Shown here piece by piece: positions 36,898 through 47,442 of a stretch of 64,000 nucleotides of DNA; within the stretch, counting starts at the first letter, position 1, and every line of letters starts with the position of its first letter. This DNA comes from Phycisphaerae bacterium. GTDB taxonomy: Bacteria > Planctomycetota > Phycisphaerae > Phycisphaerales > SM1A02. Where the stretch lies: assembly GCA_016795035.1 (NCBI GenBank), contig JAEUIT010000027.1, forward strand, positions 1 to 64,000, written 5' to 3'. The position numbers and the translations under genes are program-made. A model generated the notes under the pieces. That model was given only the letters and a program-made list of their open reading frames with translations. It was not told the DNA's origin and made no database searches.

Positions 36898-38499
36898 ATG
36901 ACCGTCGAACTACTGTCGCGCATCCAGTTCGCGGTCACGGTCTCGTTTCACTTCGTGTTCCCGCCGATGACGATCGGGCTCGGCCTGATGCTCGTCATCC
37001 TGCAGGGGCTTCGCCTCAAGACCGGCAACCCGGTCTATCTGGAACTCGCGCACTTCTGGACGCGCGTGTTCGGCTTGATCTTCGCGATCGGCGTGGCGAC
37101 CGGCATCCCGATGGAGTTTCAGTTCGGCACGAACTGGGCGCAGTACGCGCGCTTCGTCGGCGACATCTTCGGCAGCCCGCTTGCGATCGAGGGCATCTAC
37201 GCCTTCTTCCTCGAGTCGGGTTTCCTCGCGCTCCTTCTCTTCGGCTGGGACAAGGTCGGTCCGCGCATGCACTTCTTCGCGACCTGCATGGTCGCGCTCG
37301 GCGCGCACTTCAGCGCGATCTGGATCCTCGTCGCGAACTCCTGGATGCAGACGCCGGCGGGCTACCACCTCGCCCGCACCACCGTGATCGGCATGAATCC
37401 CGACGGCACGCCGATCACCGAAGAGGTCGCGTTGCCCCCGGGATACCTCGTCGAGCCGGGGGACCTGCCCACGGTGCGCGCGGTGGTGCACGACTTCAGC
37501 GAGGCGATCTTCAATCCCTCGACGCTCGACCGCCTCACGCACACGATCTTCGCGTGCTGGATCACCGGAGCCTTCCTCGTCGTCTCGATCAGCGCCTGGT
37601 GGTTGCTCCGCGGCAAGCGCACCGAGGCCGCGAAGATTTCGCTCAAGCTCGGACTCCTCGTTGCAGCCATCGCCTGCTGCCTCCAGATGGTCGCGGGCGA
37701 CTCGACCGCCCGGGGCGTGGCCGAGAATCAGCCGACGAAGCTCGCGGCGATGGAAGGCTTGCCGACGACGCAGAAGGACGCGCCCCTCAGCCTCTTCGGT
37801 TGGGTCTCCTGGAAGCGCGACGGCAACGGGGAGATCATCGGGCTCGACGAGCACGTCGTGCGCGTGCCGAGCCTCCTCAGCATTCTCGTGTCGGGGAAGT
37901 TCCTCGACCTCGACGCGGCGCGAGCCACGGAGGTCAAGGGGCTCGACGATCTGCCGAGCGACGAGTTCATTCGGAGGCGCCACCCCGGCGCGAGCGAAGC
38001 GGAGATCGCGCGGATTCGTCCGACGTATTGGCCGAACGTGCCCGTCGTCTTCCAGGCCTACCACGTGATGATCGGCTTGGGCGTCCTTCTCACGACGCTC
38101 GCGATCGTCGCCGTCGTCGCCGCGTTCACCGGGCGGATCTTCCGCGAGCGGCCGATCTGGCGTGCGCTCCTTTGGGCGCTCGTGCCGGGCATCTTCCTCG
38201 CGCACGTCGCGACCCAAGCGGGATGGTTCACGGCGGAACTCGGTCGCCAGCCGTGGATCGTCTATGAGGTGTTGCGCACGCAGCACGCGGCATCGAGGGT
38301 GGTCGAGGCAGGGCAGGTGGTGCGCTCGCTGATTCTCTTCTTCTTGATCTATCTTTTCCTCACCGTCCTCTTCGTGCACATTCTTCGGCGCCTCGTGCGG
38401 AAGGGGCCCGATGGAGGCCACGGCGAGGCGGCCGAGCGCGACACGCACGCCACGGTGCCCATCTCGCTGAAGAGCGGGCGGCAGACTTCGGAGGGATGA
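36898..38499 (+). CDS. cydA: Cytochrome bd-type quinol oxidase subunit I
   Basis: 533 residues, polytopic inner-membrane heme protein. With CydB it oxidises quinol and reduces O2 to water at high affinity. The N-terminal [20 protein letters not shown] carries the proximal heme His; [19 protein letters not shown] has the conserved Glu of heme coordination/proton path; [22 protein letters not shown] (in part [12 protein letters not shown]) is the quinol-side signature; [15 protein letters not shown], here GRQPW, is near the end. The Q loop is not extended like E. coli CydA, so it is closer to the cyanide-insensitive CIO/short-Q-loop group. GGAGGA lies 6 nt before the ATG. Overlaps the cydB region. 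Confidence 0.96.
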   Translation: MTVELLSRIQFAVTVSFHFVFPPMTIGLGLMLVILQGLRLKTGNPVYLELAHFWTRVFGLIFAIGVATGIPMEFQFGTNWAQYARFVGDIFGSPLAIEGIYAFFLESGFLALLLFGWDKVGPRMHFFATCMVALGAHFSAIWILVANSWMQTPAGYHLARTTVIGMNPDGTPITEEVALPPGYLVEPGDLPTVRAVVHDFSEAIFNPSTLDRLTHTIFACWITGAFLVVSISAWWLLRGKRTEAAKISLKLGLLVAAIACCLQMVAGDSTARGVAENQPTKLAAMEGLPTTQKDAPLSLFGWVSWKRDGNGEIIGLDEHVVRVPSLLSILVSGKFLDLDAARATEVKGLDDLPSDEFIRRRHPGASEAEIARIRPTYWPNVPVVFQAYHVMIGLGVLLTTLAIVAVVAAFTGRIFRERPIWRALLWALVPGIFLAHVATQAGWFTAELGRQPWIVYEVLRTQHAASRVVEAGQVVRSLILFFLIYLFLTVLFVHILRRLVRKGPDGGHGEAAERDTHATVPISLKSGRQTSEG

Positions 38500-38501
38500 C
38501 G

Positions 38502-39527
38502 ATGGACCTCGACCTCAACACGGCGTGGTTCGTCCTCGTGATGATTCTCCTCACGGGGTATGCGGTCCTCGACGGCTTCGATCTCGGCACCGGGCTCTTC
38601 GTCTATCTCGCGAAGACGGACGACCATCGGCGGCTCGTCCTGAATTCCATCGGGCCGATCTGGAATGGCAACGAGGTGTGGCTCGTGACGGGCGGCGGCG
38701 CGCTCTTCGCGGCGTTTCCCAACGTCTATGCGACGGTCTTCTCGGGCTTCTACGACGCGTTCATGTTGCTTCTCTTCGCGCTCATCTTCCGCGCGGTGGC
38801 GATCGAGTTCCGCAGCCAGCGCGAGAGCCCTCGATGGCGCCGCGGATGGGACATCGCGTTCGCGGTGGCAAGCTTGACGACGGCGCTCCTCCTCGGCGTG
38901 GCCGTCGGCAACATCGCCATCGGCATCCCGCTTGACGCACAGCGCGAGTACCACGGCGGGCTGCTCGGACTCCTGAATCCGTATGCGATCGGCGTCGGCG
39001 TGGTCGCGCTTTCCCTCTTCATCATGCACGCGAATCTCTACCTCGTCCTCAAGACGGAAGGGGATCTCCAGGCGCAACTGATCCGCGCCACGCGCGTGAC
39101 CGTGCCGGTCTACGTCGGCCTCTTCGTCCTTCTCAACGTTGCAACGCTCTTCGTCGCGCCGCACGTCGCGGCGGCGAGCTTCGGCAAGAAGGTCGCGCTC
39201 GGCGTGATCTTCCTGACGTCGATCGCGGTGACCTTCAACATCCTGCGCCAGGTCCGCCGCGGCAACGACGGCTGGGCGTTCCTCTCATCCGCCGGCTCGA
39301 TCGTGACGTTGATGGCGCTCTTCGCTGTCAGCCTCTATCCGAGGCTCGTGCCGTCGCGACCGGACCTCGTCAACAGCCTCACGATCTGGAACGGCTCGTC
39401 GACGACGAAGTCGCTCGGCTTCATGTTCGTCGTGGCGTTGATCGGGATCCCGTTCGTCCTTGCGTATACCGCGTCGATCTATTACGTCTTCCGGGGAAAG
39501 GTGAAGCTCGGGGCGCATTCGTATTGA
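38502..39527 (+). CDS. cydB: Cytochrome bd-type quinol oxidase subunit II
   Basis: About 341 residues, polytopic membrane partner of CydA. WFVLVMILLTGYAVLDGFDLG is the signature first helix (GYAVLDGFDLGTG), NSIGPIWNGNEVWLVTGGGAL and FPNVYATVFSGFY follow, and the end has typical bd subunit II helices. ATG 38496 overlaps the cydA stop as ATGA, but GGAGGG at 38490-38495 touches it; ATG 38502 lies 6 nt from that site and is preferred. Followed by a heptamer/REP-like block, so this is the likely end of the pgi-to-cyd unit. Confidence 0.95.
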   Translation: MDLDLNTAWFVLVMILLTGYAVLDGFDLGTGLFVYLAKTDDHRRLVLNSIGPIWNGNEVWLVTGGGALFAAFPNVYATVFSGFYDAFMLLLFALIFRAVAIEFRSQRESPRWRRGWDIAFAVASLTTALLLGVAVGNIAIGIPLDAQREYHGGLLGLLNPYAIGVGVVALSLFIMHANLYLVLKTEGDLQAQLIRATRVTVPVYVGLFVLLNVATLFVAPHVAAASFGKKVALGVIFLTSIAVTFNILRQVRRGNDGWAFLSSAGSIVTLMALFAVSLYPRLVPSRPDLVNSLTIWNGSSTTKSLGFMFVVALIGIPFVLAYTASIYYVFRGKVKLGAHSY

Positions 39528-39535
39528 AGGCGGGA

Positions 39536-39597
39536 GGGGTCAGGGTTCGGGGGTCAGGGCAGAGGGCAGGGGCGGCGCTCTGGCCTGTCCAGTGTCG
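39536..39597. repeat. Heptamer array plus REP-like element after cydB
   Basis: Five 7-bp units (GGGGTCA, GGGTTCG, GGGGTCA, GGGCAGA, GGGCAGG; 39536-39570) are followed at once by a REP-like quasi-palindrome GCGCTCTGG-CCTGT-CCAGTG (39575-39594). The same two motifs occur together, in reversed orientation, at 43489-43605. Confidence 0.7.
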
Positions 39598-39648
39598 GCT
39601 TCCAATTCTGGGAAGCGACCGAAGTAGGTTGCCGTCGGAGGGCATCAC

Positions 39649-40515
39649 GTGAGAACGATCACCCGACTGACTGGCATTCGCGGCGACGCCGCAATCGCGC
39701 GACTGTCTGCGATTGTGCCCGAGGCCGAGGTCAGCGTTCTTTCCATCTTCATCGAGCTCGACGAAGGTGACCCGCGACTCAAGCGAGTGCTGTACGTGGC
39801 TCGAGAGTTTGGCTGGCAGGACCGCCGCGACCCTCCCATTGAAGGCCGAGAGCCTCGCTACTACAGAAGGCGAAGCTGGCGGGTCTATGACGACAGTGAC
39901 CTTGATCCGTGCCAGTTGTTGACGATGGAAGGTTTGGTCGCAGACTTCGACGTCATCGCATCTTCCAGCAGCAAGGACGAGCGTCTCCGGGTCGACGTGG
40001 ACCGCTGTGGTCTTCCAGAACACCTCGACGTGTCGATCACGGGCGGTAGTGGCCTCATCGTGCCCGATCGCGTATACCGGGTCATGCATGCCCTTCCACT
40101 CCGTCGATTGCTCTTTCGTCCAACCGTGCCGTACGACCGCCGTGGTTGGCCAGAGCGCGAGAGCGCCTGGGAGGACATCGGCCCTCCGTGGTGGGAGATC
40201 ACCAGCGATCTGAAGATGCCTCCGGTCGCTCCTTCTCTTATGGTCCTTGACCACAAGAAGAAGCCTGTGGACCGCAGCTACAACAAGCTGACGATCGTGA
40301 AGGACCCCACAAACATGTATTTGGGGCGGCCGGAGTTGCGATATCTGCGATCGGAGTTGCCGCCGCTCGATTCCTTCGACGCGGCGCTGAGCTATGAGCA
40401 CTCGGGATGTGCCATCCACGGGGCCCGACTCATCGTCTCCCAGCGACTCCGACGCGCGTGGATCGACGCGGGGTTCAAGGCCGACTGGATGCCGGTGCAT
40501 ATTGAGGAGGGTTGA
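39649..40515 (+). CDS. Unrecognised soluble protein
   Basis: 288 residues from GTG 39649 with GGAGGG ideally spaced upstream. There is no signal peptide and no membrane span. The composition is rich in Arg, Asp and Trp, with motifs such as EFGWQDRRDPP, VYDDSDLDPCQLL and WEDIGPPWWEI. I do not recognise a family; the charged soluble character and its position in a repeat-bounded accessory stretch would fit an orphan immunity-type or phage-derived protein, but this is a guess. Codon use is less GC-extreme than in the cyd genes. Confidence 0.55.
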   Translation: MRTITRLTGIRGDAAIARLSAIVPEAEVSVLSIFIELDEGDPRLKRVLYVAREFGWQDRRDPPIEGREPRYYRRRSWRVYDDSDLDPCQLLTMEGLVADFDVIASSSSKDERLRVDVDRCGLPEHLDVSITGGSGLIVPDRVYRVMHALPLRRLLFRPTVPYDRRGWPERESAWEDIGPPWWEITSDLKMPPVAPSLMVLDHKKKPVDRSYNKLTIVKDPTNMYLGRPELRYLRSELPPLDSFDAALSYEHSGCAIHGARLIVSQRLRRAWIDAGFKADWMPVHIEEG

Positions 40516-40969
40516 GGTTCACGGAGGTCAGGGTCGGAAGAAGGTGTCATCGCGAACGGCGTGCGATTCGCCTCGAGAACATGTATGCCACGGATGCTCG
40601 TTCGGTAGTGGAGACGCTCGCTGCATCGAACCGTGACGCGTTCGAACACCCGCCCGCGATCAAGCGATCGCATTGGGGGCCGAGTGAAGAAGGTCGAGCG
40701 CCGCGCGCACAGATCCGAGCCCTGTCGCGTCTCCACGTTGCCGGGCAGAGTGGGGGGCAGGAGCACTTTCGATGGGAGTGATGTGATAGGGGGGGCACGG
40801 TCTGGCCAGTGTCGGCCTCGAACCTATGCATGCCTGCCCTTCGCCCAGCGGCAACGCTGAGAATCTCCGAACCTCGGCGCCTCCATGCCGTACGAGACCC
40901 GCTACGCTCGAACACCGCCGTCATGTACGCGGACAGAAGTGAGCGAGGCGAGCGACCGGACACACCGCG
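40516..40969. other. Intergenic with a degenerate REP-like element
   Basis: 454 bp without a convincing gene. A REP-like core GCACGGTCTGG-CCAGTGTCGG lies at about 40796-40816, with G-rich heptamer-like sequence (GGGCAGAGTGGGGGGCAGG) at 40742-40761. Opposite-strand frames here are Arg/Ser-rich and look non-coding. Confidence 0.45.
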
Positions 40970-41689
40970 ATGAGGCTTCGTCGAGTCATCCTCCTGTCTT
41001 CGATTCTCTGTAGCGGTCCCGCGATCACGGTGGCGGTCGCGTTCTCGCTGGGAGCGTTTCTCGACGCGAACGAAGGAGACGACCCGGCCTACGGTGGCGC
41101 GTGGGATGGGGCGCGATGGTCCGACGTCACCGTTCGCTCGCGCACCGGCTGCATTCGCATCGAACGCAGTCGAGGAATGCGCTACTGCGGGAACGAGCCG
41201 ACGCGCGAGGAACTCATTGCGATGGGGCGGTACGACGATCTCACCTCCCTCGTCCCCCCGTGGAGCGCGACCCGCAACCCCAACGCGGCGGGTCAACGCG
41301 CCTTCGATCGAACGGAACAGGCGAACGGGTGGCCGTTCCTGTCGCTCTCATGCGTGCTGCATGACGACGAGATCCGCGAGCTGCGCGTGGCGAAGGCGAC
41401 CGCTGGCTCTGAAGCCGATGTCCAAATCTTGGGAGGGAAGCCTTATCAAGGCGGCATTACAAATGGGATCCTGCTAGGTACGGACGATCCCGTTCGAGTG
41501 CTGCCGCTCCGGCCGATTTGGAGTGGTTTCGTCGCCGATTCGCTCATCTACGCAACCGCGGTTGCTGCGGCTCTGATGGTTCCCGGCGTCGTGCGTCGCT
41601 GGCATCGATCTCGCCGAAACCTCTGTGTCCAATGCGGCTATGCAGTCGGTGCGCTTCCTCGCTGTCCGGAATGCGGCAACGCGGAGTAG
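40970..41689 (+). CDS. Membrane protein with C-terminal zinc ribbon
   Basis: 239 residues. An N-terminal hydrophobic segment (about residues 7-30), a ~150-residue extracytoplasmic domain with several Cys and Trp (FDRTEQANGWPFLSL, LGGKPYQGGITNG), a second span near 185-207 (YATAVAAALMVPGVV), then a zinc ribbon CVQCGYAVGALPRCPECG at the C-terminus. No enzyme family recognised. The ribbon-tail membrane layout recurs at 31176. It is 9 bp before the next small gene, so the two are probably co-transcribed. Confidence 0.65.
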   Translation: MRLRRVILLSSILCSGPAITVAVAFSLGAFLDANEGDDPAYGGAWDGARWSDVTVRSRTGCIRIERSRGMRYCGNEPTREELIAMGRYDDLTSLVPPWSATRNPNAAGQRAFDRTEQANGWPFLSLSCVLHDDEIRELRVAKATAGSEADVQILGGKPYQGGITNGILLGTDDPVRVLPLRPIWSGFVADSLIYATAVAAALMVPGVVRRWHRSRRNLCVQCGYAVGALPRCPECGNAE

Positions 41690-41698
41690 ATCGGCAGA

Positions 41699-42253
41699 AT
41701 GCGAACGCCTTCCAAGATCCTCATCGCGACGCTCGGCACGGCCCTCGTCGTCGTCCTACTTTCGGCGCTTGTTGTTTATCGAGAGGTTCGCGAACGGTCG
41801 TTGGGATCGGTCGACGTGGCCGGTCCTGCATTCGACGTTCGGGTGGAGTCGTGGTCCCAATGGAACGGCCTCGCGGCTCGCACGGGGCGACACGAGATCC
41901 TGGTTCGTAGCGCGGGGGAGTCACAGTGGCGTCCGTCCGCCACCGTCCGAACGCGGCTCGAGTGCCTGCCTTCTGCTTCCGGCGTCGTGTTCGCCGGCGC
42001 CGCGTGCGGCATCGCGATCGACCATGTGGTCGCATGTACGCCAGACGGGGGACTCTCGTGGGGCGTCACCGATTTCGGAACGATCACGCAGGGGCCGGCG
42101 CGCGAGTCGACCGTGGTGATCAGCGTGCGACTCGACGCGGACGGCGCGGGGACCGTGACGCTCGGGCTCGAACGCTCACCGGCGACCGCGGTCGCGACGA
42201 GCGCGACCGCCGACTTCGGGCGAACGTGGGGGCCCGTCGTCTCGGTCGAATAG
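41699..42253 (+). CDS. Hypothetical membrane-anchored protein
   Basis: 184 residues with one N-terminal span (IATLGTALVVVLLSALVVY, about residues 9-28) and a beta-rich C-terminal region containing SQWRPSATVRTRLECLPS and WGVTDFGTITQGPA. The repeated W-G-V style and Asp-rich turns recall bacterial glycosidase/sialidase-like Asp-box fragments, but no complete domain is recognised. Directly downstream of the zinc-ribbon membrane protein gene. Confidence 0.55.
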   Translation: MRTPSKILIATLGTALVVVLLSALVVYREVRERSLGSVDVAGPAFDVRVESWSQWNGLAARTGRHEILVRSAGESQWRPSATVRTRLECLPSASGVVFAGAACGIAIDHVVACTPDGGLSWGVTDFGTITQGPARESTVVISVRLDADGAGTVTLGLERSPATAVATSATADFGRTWGPVVSVE

Positions 42254-42363
42254 CCACGCGGGTCCGCACGTTTGCCGTGGCGGCTTCGTCTGATCACAGG
42301 AGACACCGACGGAACCTCGCGCGCTGGTCCCGCAACGGTCGGTCGATCCCGTCTCGAACGAGC

Positions 42364-43452
42364 TCAGTCCGGTTCGGACGGCGCCGTCGAGTGGCCGGGC
42401 GAGACGGGCCCGCCCGAGATGGCGGCGCAGCAGGCGTCGATCTGCTCATGGCTCGCACCGCACATGACACGAAGGGGGCGTCCGCTCTGCAGCCAGAGGA
42501 CCAACTCTCGCGCTTCGGGAGGCGCGATCGCCTCATCGGCCGCCGCGACTTGCGCGGCGACGATGTCGTGCCAATCGAGCACCGTTGCTTGCGTGCCGGG
42601 CCAAGCTCCGCGCGAAAGGATGCAGACGCCGTCCGACGAGACTTCGACTCGCTGCTCGTGCTGCGGACTCATGCAAATCCACCACGTAGACGCCCAGACG
42701 ATGGAGATGATGCCTCCAGCCGCGACGCCTCCGAACGCCGCAATTGCCACGCCGCCCCACGCGAAGGGAAAGTGTGCGGCGCCGATCGTGAGGGCCACGA
42801 GCCACACGACGGTGGCCGCCCAAATCGCGACGCACGCGAGGCGAGTTCGTCGCGGAATGCGTGATCGGCCGTCGAACGCAAGGCGAGGTCCGCGATAGGG
42901 CTGAGCCAATCGCGCGTGAACTCGGCTCCCGTCGAACGCGCCCATCTCGCAGAGCGCCCGAACGAAGTGAAGCGCCTCGGGGAGACGCCAATTTCGGCAG
43001 AGGACGATCCGAGTCTCGTCGCCGGTCGCGAGGTCGACGACCACATAGGCGTGTCGCGGCAGGAGGGCGGTGTCCCGCAGCCGGACCGACCGTACGTCGG
43101 AGGAGCGAACCGCAAGGGACCGCGTGCGGAGTGGTGCTACAGCGTCGATCCAAAGCGTGCCTGAATCGCAACGGACCCGTACGCGCCGCGGGCACCGAGC
43201 CCATTCGAGGAGAAGCACGCACGCAAGGGCCGCCGAGGCCACGGAGGCGACGGCACGGTCGCTGCCCGGCAGCAACGCGTGGAGAAGGCAATAGAGAAGC
43301 GCGGCGACGACCGAGCATCGCACCACTCGCGCGGGACTCAGGGTATTGGCCACGGGTCGACGCGCTCTTCGGATCGCGAAGGTCCGTTCCTCGTGCGCGG
43401 CTCGTTGGCTCGTAGACACCGTGGGCACCTGTGGCCGGCAGAGGGTACGCAT
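42364..43452 (-). CDS. Hypothetical four-span membrane protein
   Basis: About 362 residues. Two hydrophobic hairpins (VVAALLYCLLHALL with AALACVLLLEW; CVAIWAATVVWLVAL with FGGVAAGGIISIVWAS, about residues 48-95 and 215-265) enclose soluble beta-rich segments. One of these, VRCDSGTLWIDAVAP to YVVVDLATGDE, resembles a bacterial PH-like fold. No named family. Start ATG 43452 is tentative; several Met/Val starts exist. It is transcribed opposite to its accessory neighbours and ends 111 bp from the previous gene. Confidence 0.6.
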   Translation of the reverse strand: MRTLCRPQVPTVSTSQRAAHEERTFAIRRARRPVANTLSPARVVRCSVVAALLYCLLHALLPGSDRAVASVASAALACVLLLEWARCPRRVRVRCDSGTLWIDAVAPLRTRSLAVRSSDVRSVRLRDTALLPRHAYVVVDLATGDETRIVLCRNWRLPEALHFVRALCEMGAFDGSRVHARLAQPYRGPRLAFDGRSRIPRRTRLACVAIWAATVVWLVALTIGAAHFPFAWGGVAIAAFGGVAAGGIISIVWASTWWICMSPQHEQRVEVSSDGVCILSRGAWPGTQATVLDWHDIVAAQVAAADEAIAPPEARELVLWLQSGRPLRVMCGASHEQIDACCAAISGGPVSPGHSTAPSEPD

Positions 43453-43488
43453 CCCCGCGTGGGATGACAGGGCCGGGTGTCTTGACTC

Positions 43489-43605
43489 GCGCACTGGCCT
43501 GTCCAGTGTCCTCCGCCCGCGCACTGGCCTGTCCAGTGCCGGTTGCGCCCTTCGCCCGCTTGTGGCTTGCCCCCGAACCCCGAACCCCGAACCCTGAACC
43601 CTTGA
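43489..43605. repeat. Two REP-like palindromes plus heptamer array
   Basis: Two REP-like copies GCGCACTGG-CCTGT-CCAGTG start 30 bp apart (43489 and 43519), each with perfect 6-bp inner arms CACTGG/CCAGTG. They are followed by five 7-bp units CCCCGAA, CCCCGAA, CCCCGAA, CCCTGAA, CCCTTGA (43571-43605). It is the mirror image of the block at 39536-39597, so the two blocks bracket the accessory stretch. Confidence 0.72.
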
Positions 43606-43957
43606 CCCACACCCCCGACGCCAGCCCCTTCCTCCTCGCGAAACCTGTTAGACTGCCGCCCCCCTTCGGGCGGTCGGAGAACGTTCGGGTGGATGTTTTC
43701 CCGGCTGCAATCGCGTGATTGCGCTTCCGCCGCGTGGCTAGTGGGCCAAGCGAACCGGCATCGTGGCCGGTCTCCGTCATTGGTCTCGGCCGCCGTTCGT
43801 GGCATTCGTTGCCCGAACCCGAGGGCTCGCGCCTTCTTGTCGTTCGTTGCGGCCCACGCCGGCAGGCATCTCGGCTTCGAGACCTTCCGTCGAGACCTTC
43901 GGGCAGCGTACGAACGGCGAGCGAGATCCCCCCGATCCCTTCCGAGACCTATCGACA
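43606..43957 (+). other. Upstream/leader region of the pyrophosphatase gene
   Basis: 352 bp upstream of hppA with a stable CCGCCC/GGGCGG hairpin closed by CTTC at about 43657-43674 and a GAACGTTC palindrome near 43679. No riboswitch class is recognised and no gene is convincing here. Confidence 0.35.
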
Positions 43958-46501
<2,544 letters not shown>

Positions 46502-46510
46502 GAGAGCCGA

Positions 46511-46611
46511 GGATGAAGGATCAAGGATGAAGGATCAAGGGTGAAGGCAAGCGCGGCGTACGGCCAAAACGCGCCTTTCCCACTGACTCCTCAATCCTGA
46601 CTCCTGAATCC
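46511..46611. repeat. Facing 7-bp repeat arrays (5 + 4 units) entering a gene end
   Basis: Five units GGATGAA/GGATCAA/GGGTGAA (46511-46545) face four inverted units TGACTCC/TCAATCC/TGACTCC/TGAATCC (46584-46611) across ~38 bp. The architecture matches 24388-24488. The second array encodes the last codons and stop of the minus-strand pseudouridine synthase gene, and the block separates two convergent genes. Confidence 0.75.
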
Positions 46612-47442
46612 TCCTTCTTTCGCACCCCTTGCTCCTTCCCACACGCCGTGACTCACGGCGAACTCGGTAAAGCGACGCGGCGGCTCACCTTCGACGGTGA
46701 CCGCCGCTCGCGTTTTTGGATGCGTGAAGGCGAGCCGCCACGCGTGCAGGCCGAGGAAGGGGTCGTCGGGACGGCGCCCTTGCGGACGCGCGCGGCCGCC
46801 GACGTCGTAGATCGGGTCGCCCGCGATGGGCGCGCCGCGCGACGCGAGGTGCACGCGGAGTTGGTGCATGCGCCCGGTGACGAGGTCGCACTCGAGAAGC
46901 GCGTAGCGGCCGTCGCGCCGGAGCGTGCGATAGCGCGTGAGCGCCGGCTTGCCGCGCGGGTCGAGGGCACTGATGCGCGTCGAGCCGACCGAGGTTTCGA
47001 GGAGCGGAGCGTCGATCTCGCCCTGCGCCGCGCGGAGTTCGCCGCGCACGATCGCGAGGTAGGTCTTCCGCACGGTGCGCGCCTCGAAGTCGGCGCGGAG
47101 AAGGTCGTACGACTCGGCGTCGAGCGCGACGAGGAGCAGTCCGCTCGTCAATCGGTCGAGGCGATGCAGCAGGCCCCAGTCGCGAGCTTCGCCAAGCCGT
47201 TGGATCTTCGCGGCGAAGCGGCCGCCGTCATGGGCGAGGAGGCCGTTGAGCACGCTGTCATTCTTGTGCGAACGACCGGGCTCACTGACGACGCCGGGCA
47301 TCTTGTTGACGACGACGACGTGGTCGTCCTCATGGACGACGTGCACCTTGATGCGCGGGTTCGGCGTGAGGCTTGGCACGACGGGCAGTGGAGGATAGGA
47401 GAAACGGACACGGCGGTCGGCGGGCGGTACGCTCGCGGGCAT
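46591..47442 (-). CDS. RluA-family RNA pseudouridine synthase
   Basis: 283 residues, no S4 domain at the N-terminus. It isomerises uridine to pseudouridine in rRNA or tRNA. The catalytic motif is LLHRLDRLTSGLLLVA (Asp in HRLDxxTSG), followed by KTYLAIVRGE and RMHQLRVHLASRGAPIAGDPIY. The target nucleotide cannot be told (RluA/RluC/RluD/TruC-like). Its last residues (KEGGFRSQD) are encoded by a heptamer repeat array, so the C-terminus was probably altered by the repeat. Its ATG (complement of 47440-47442) overlaps the ATG of the divergent aminotransferase gene; one of the two may really start further in. Confidence 0.87.
   Translation of the reverse strand: MPASVPPADRRVRFSYPPLPVVPSLTPNPRIKVHVVHEDDHVVVVNKMPGVVSEPGRSHKNDSVLNGLLAHDGGRFAAKIQRLGEARDWGLLHRLDRLTSGLLLVALDAESYDLLRADFEARTVRKTYLAIVRGELRAAQGEIDAPLLETSVGSTRISALDPRGKPALTRYRTLRRDGRYALLECDLVTGRMHQLRVHLASRGAPIAGDPIYDVGGRARPQGRRPDDPFLGLHAWRLAFTHPKTRAAVTVEGEPPRRFTEFAVSHGVWEGARGAKEGGFRSQD

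Noticed and set aside
43606..43957. Riboswitch upstream of hppA
   Set aside because: Only a simple hairpin and a short palindrome are visible; no conserved core of a known riboswitch class could be matched by eye.
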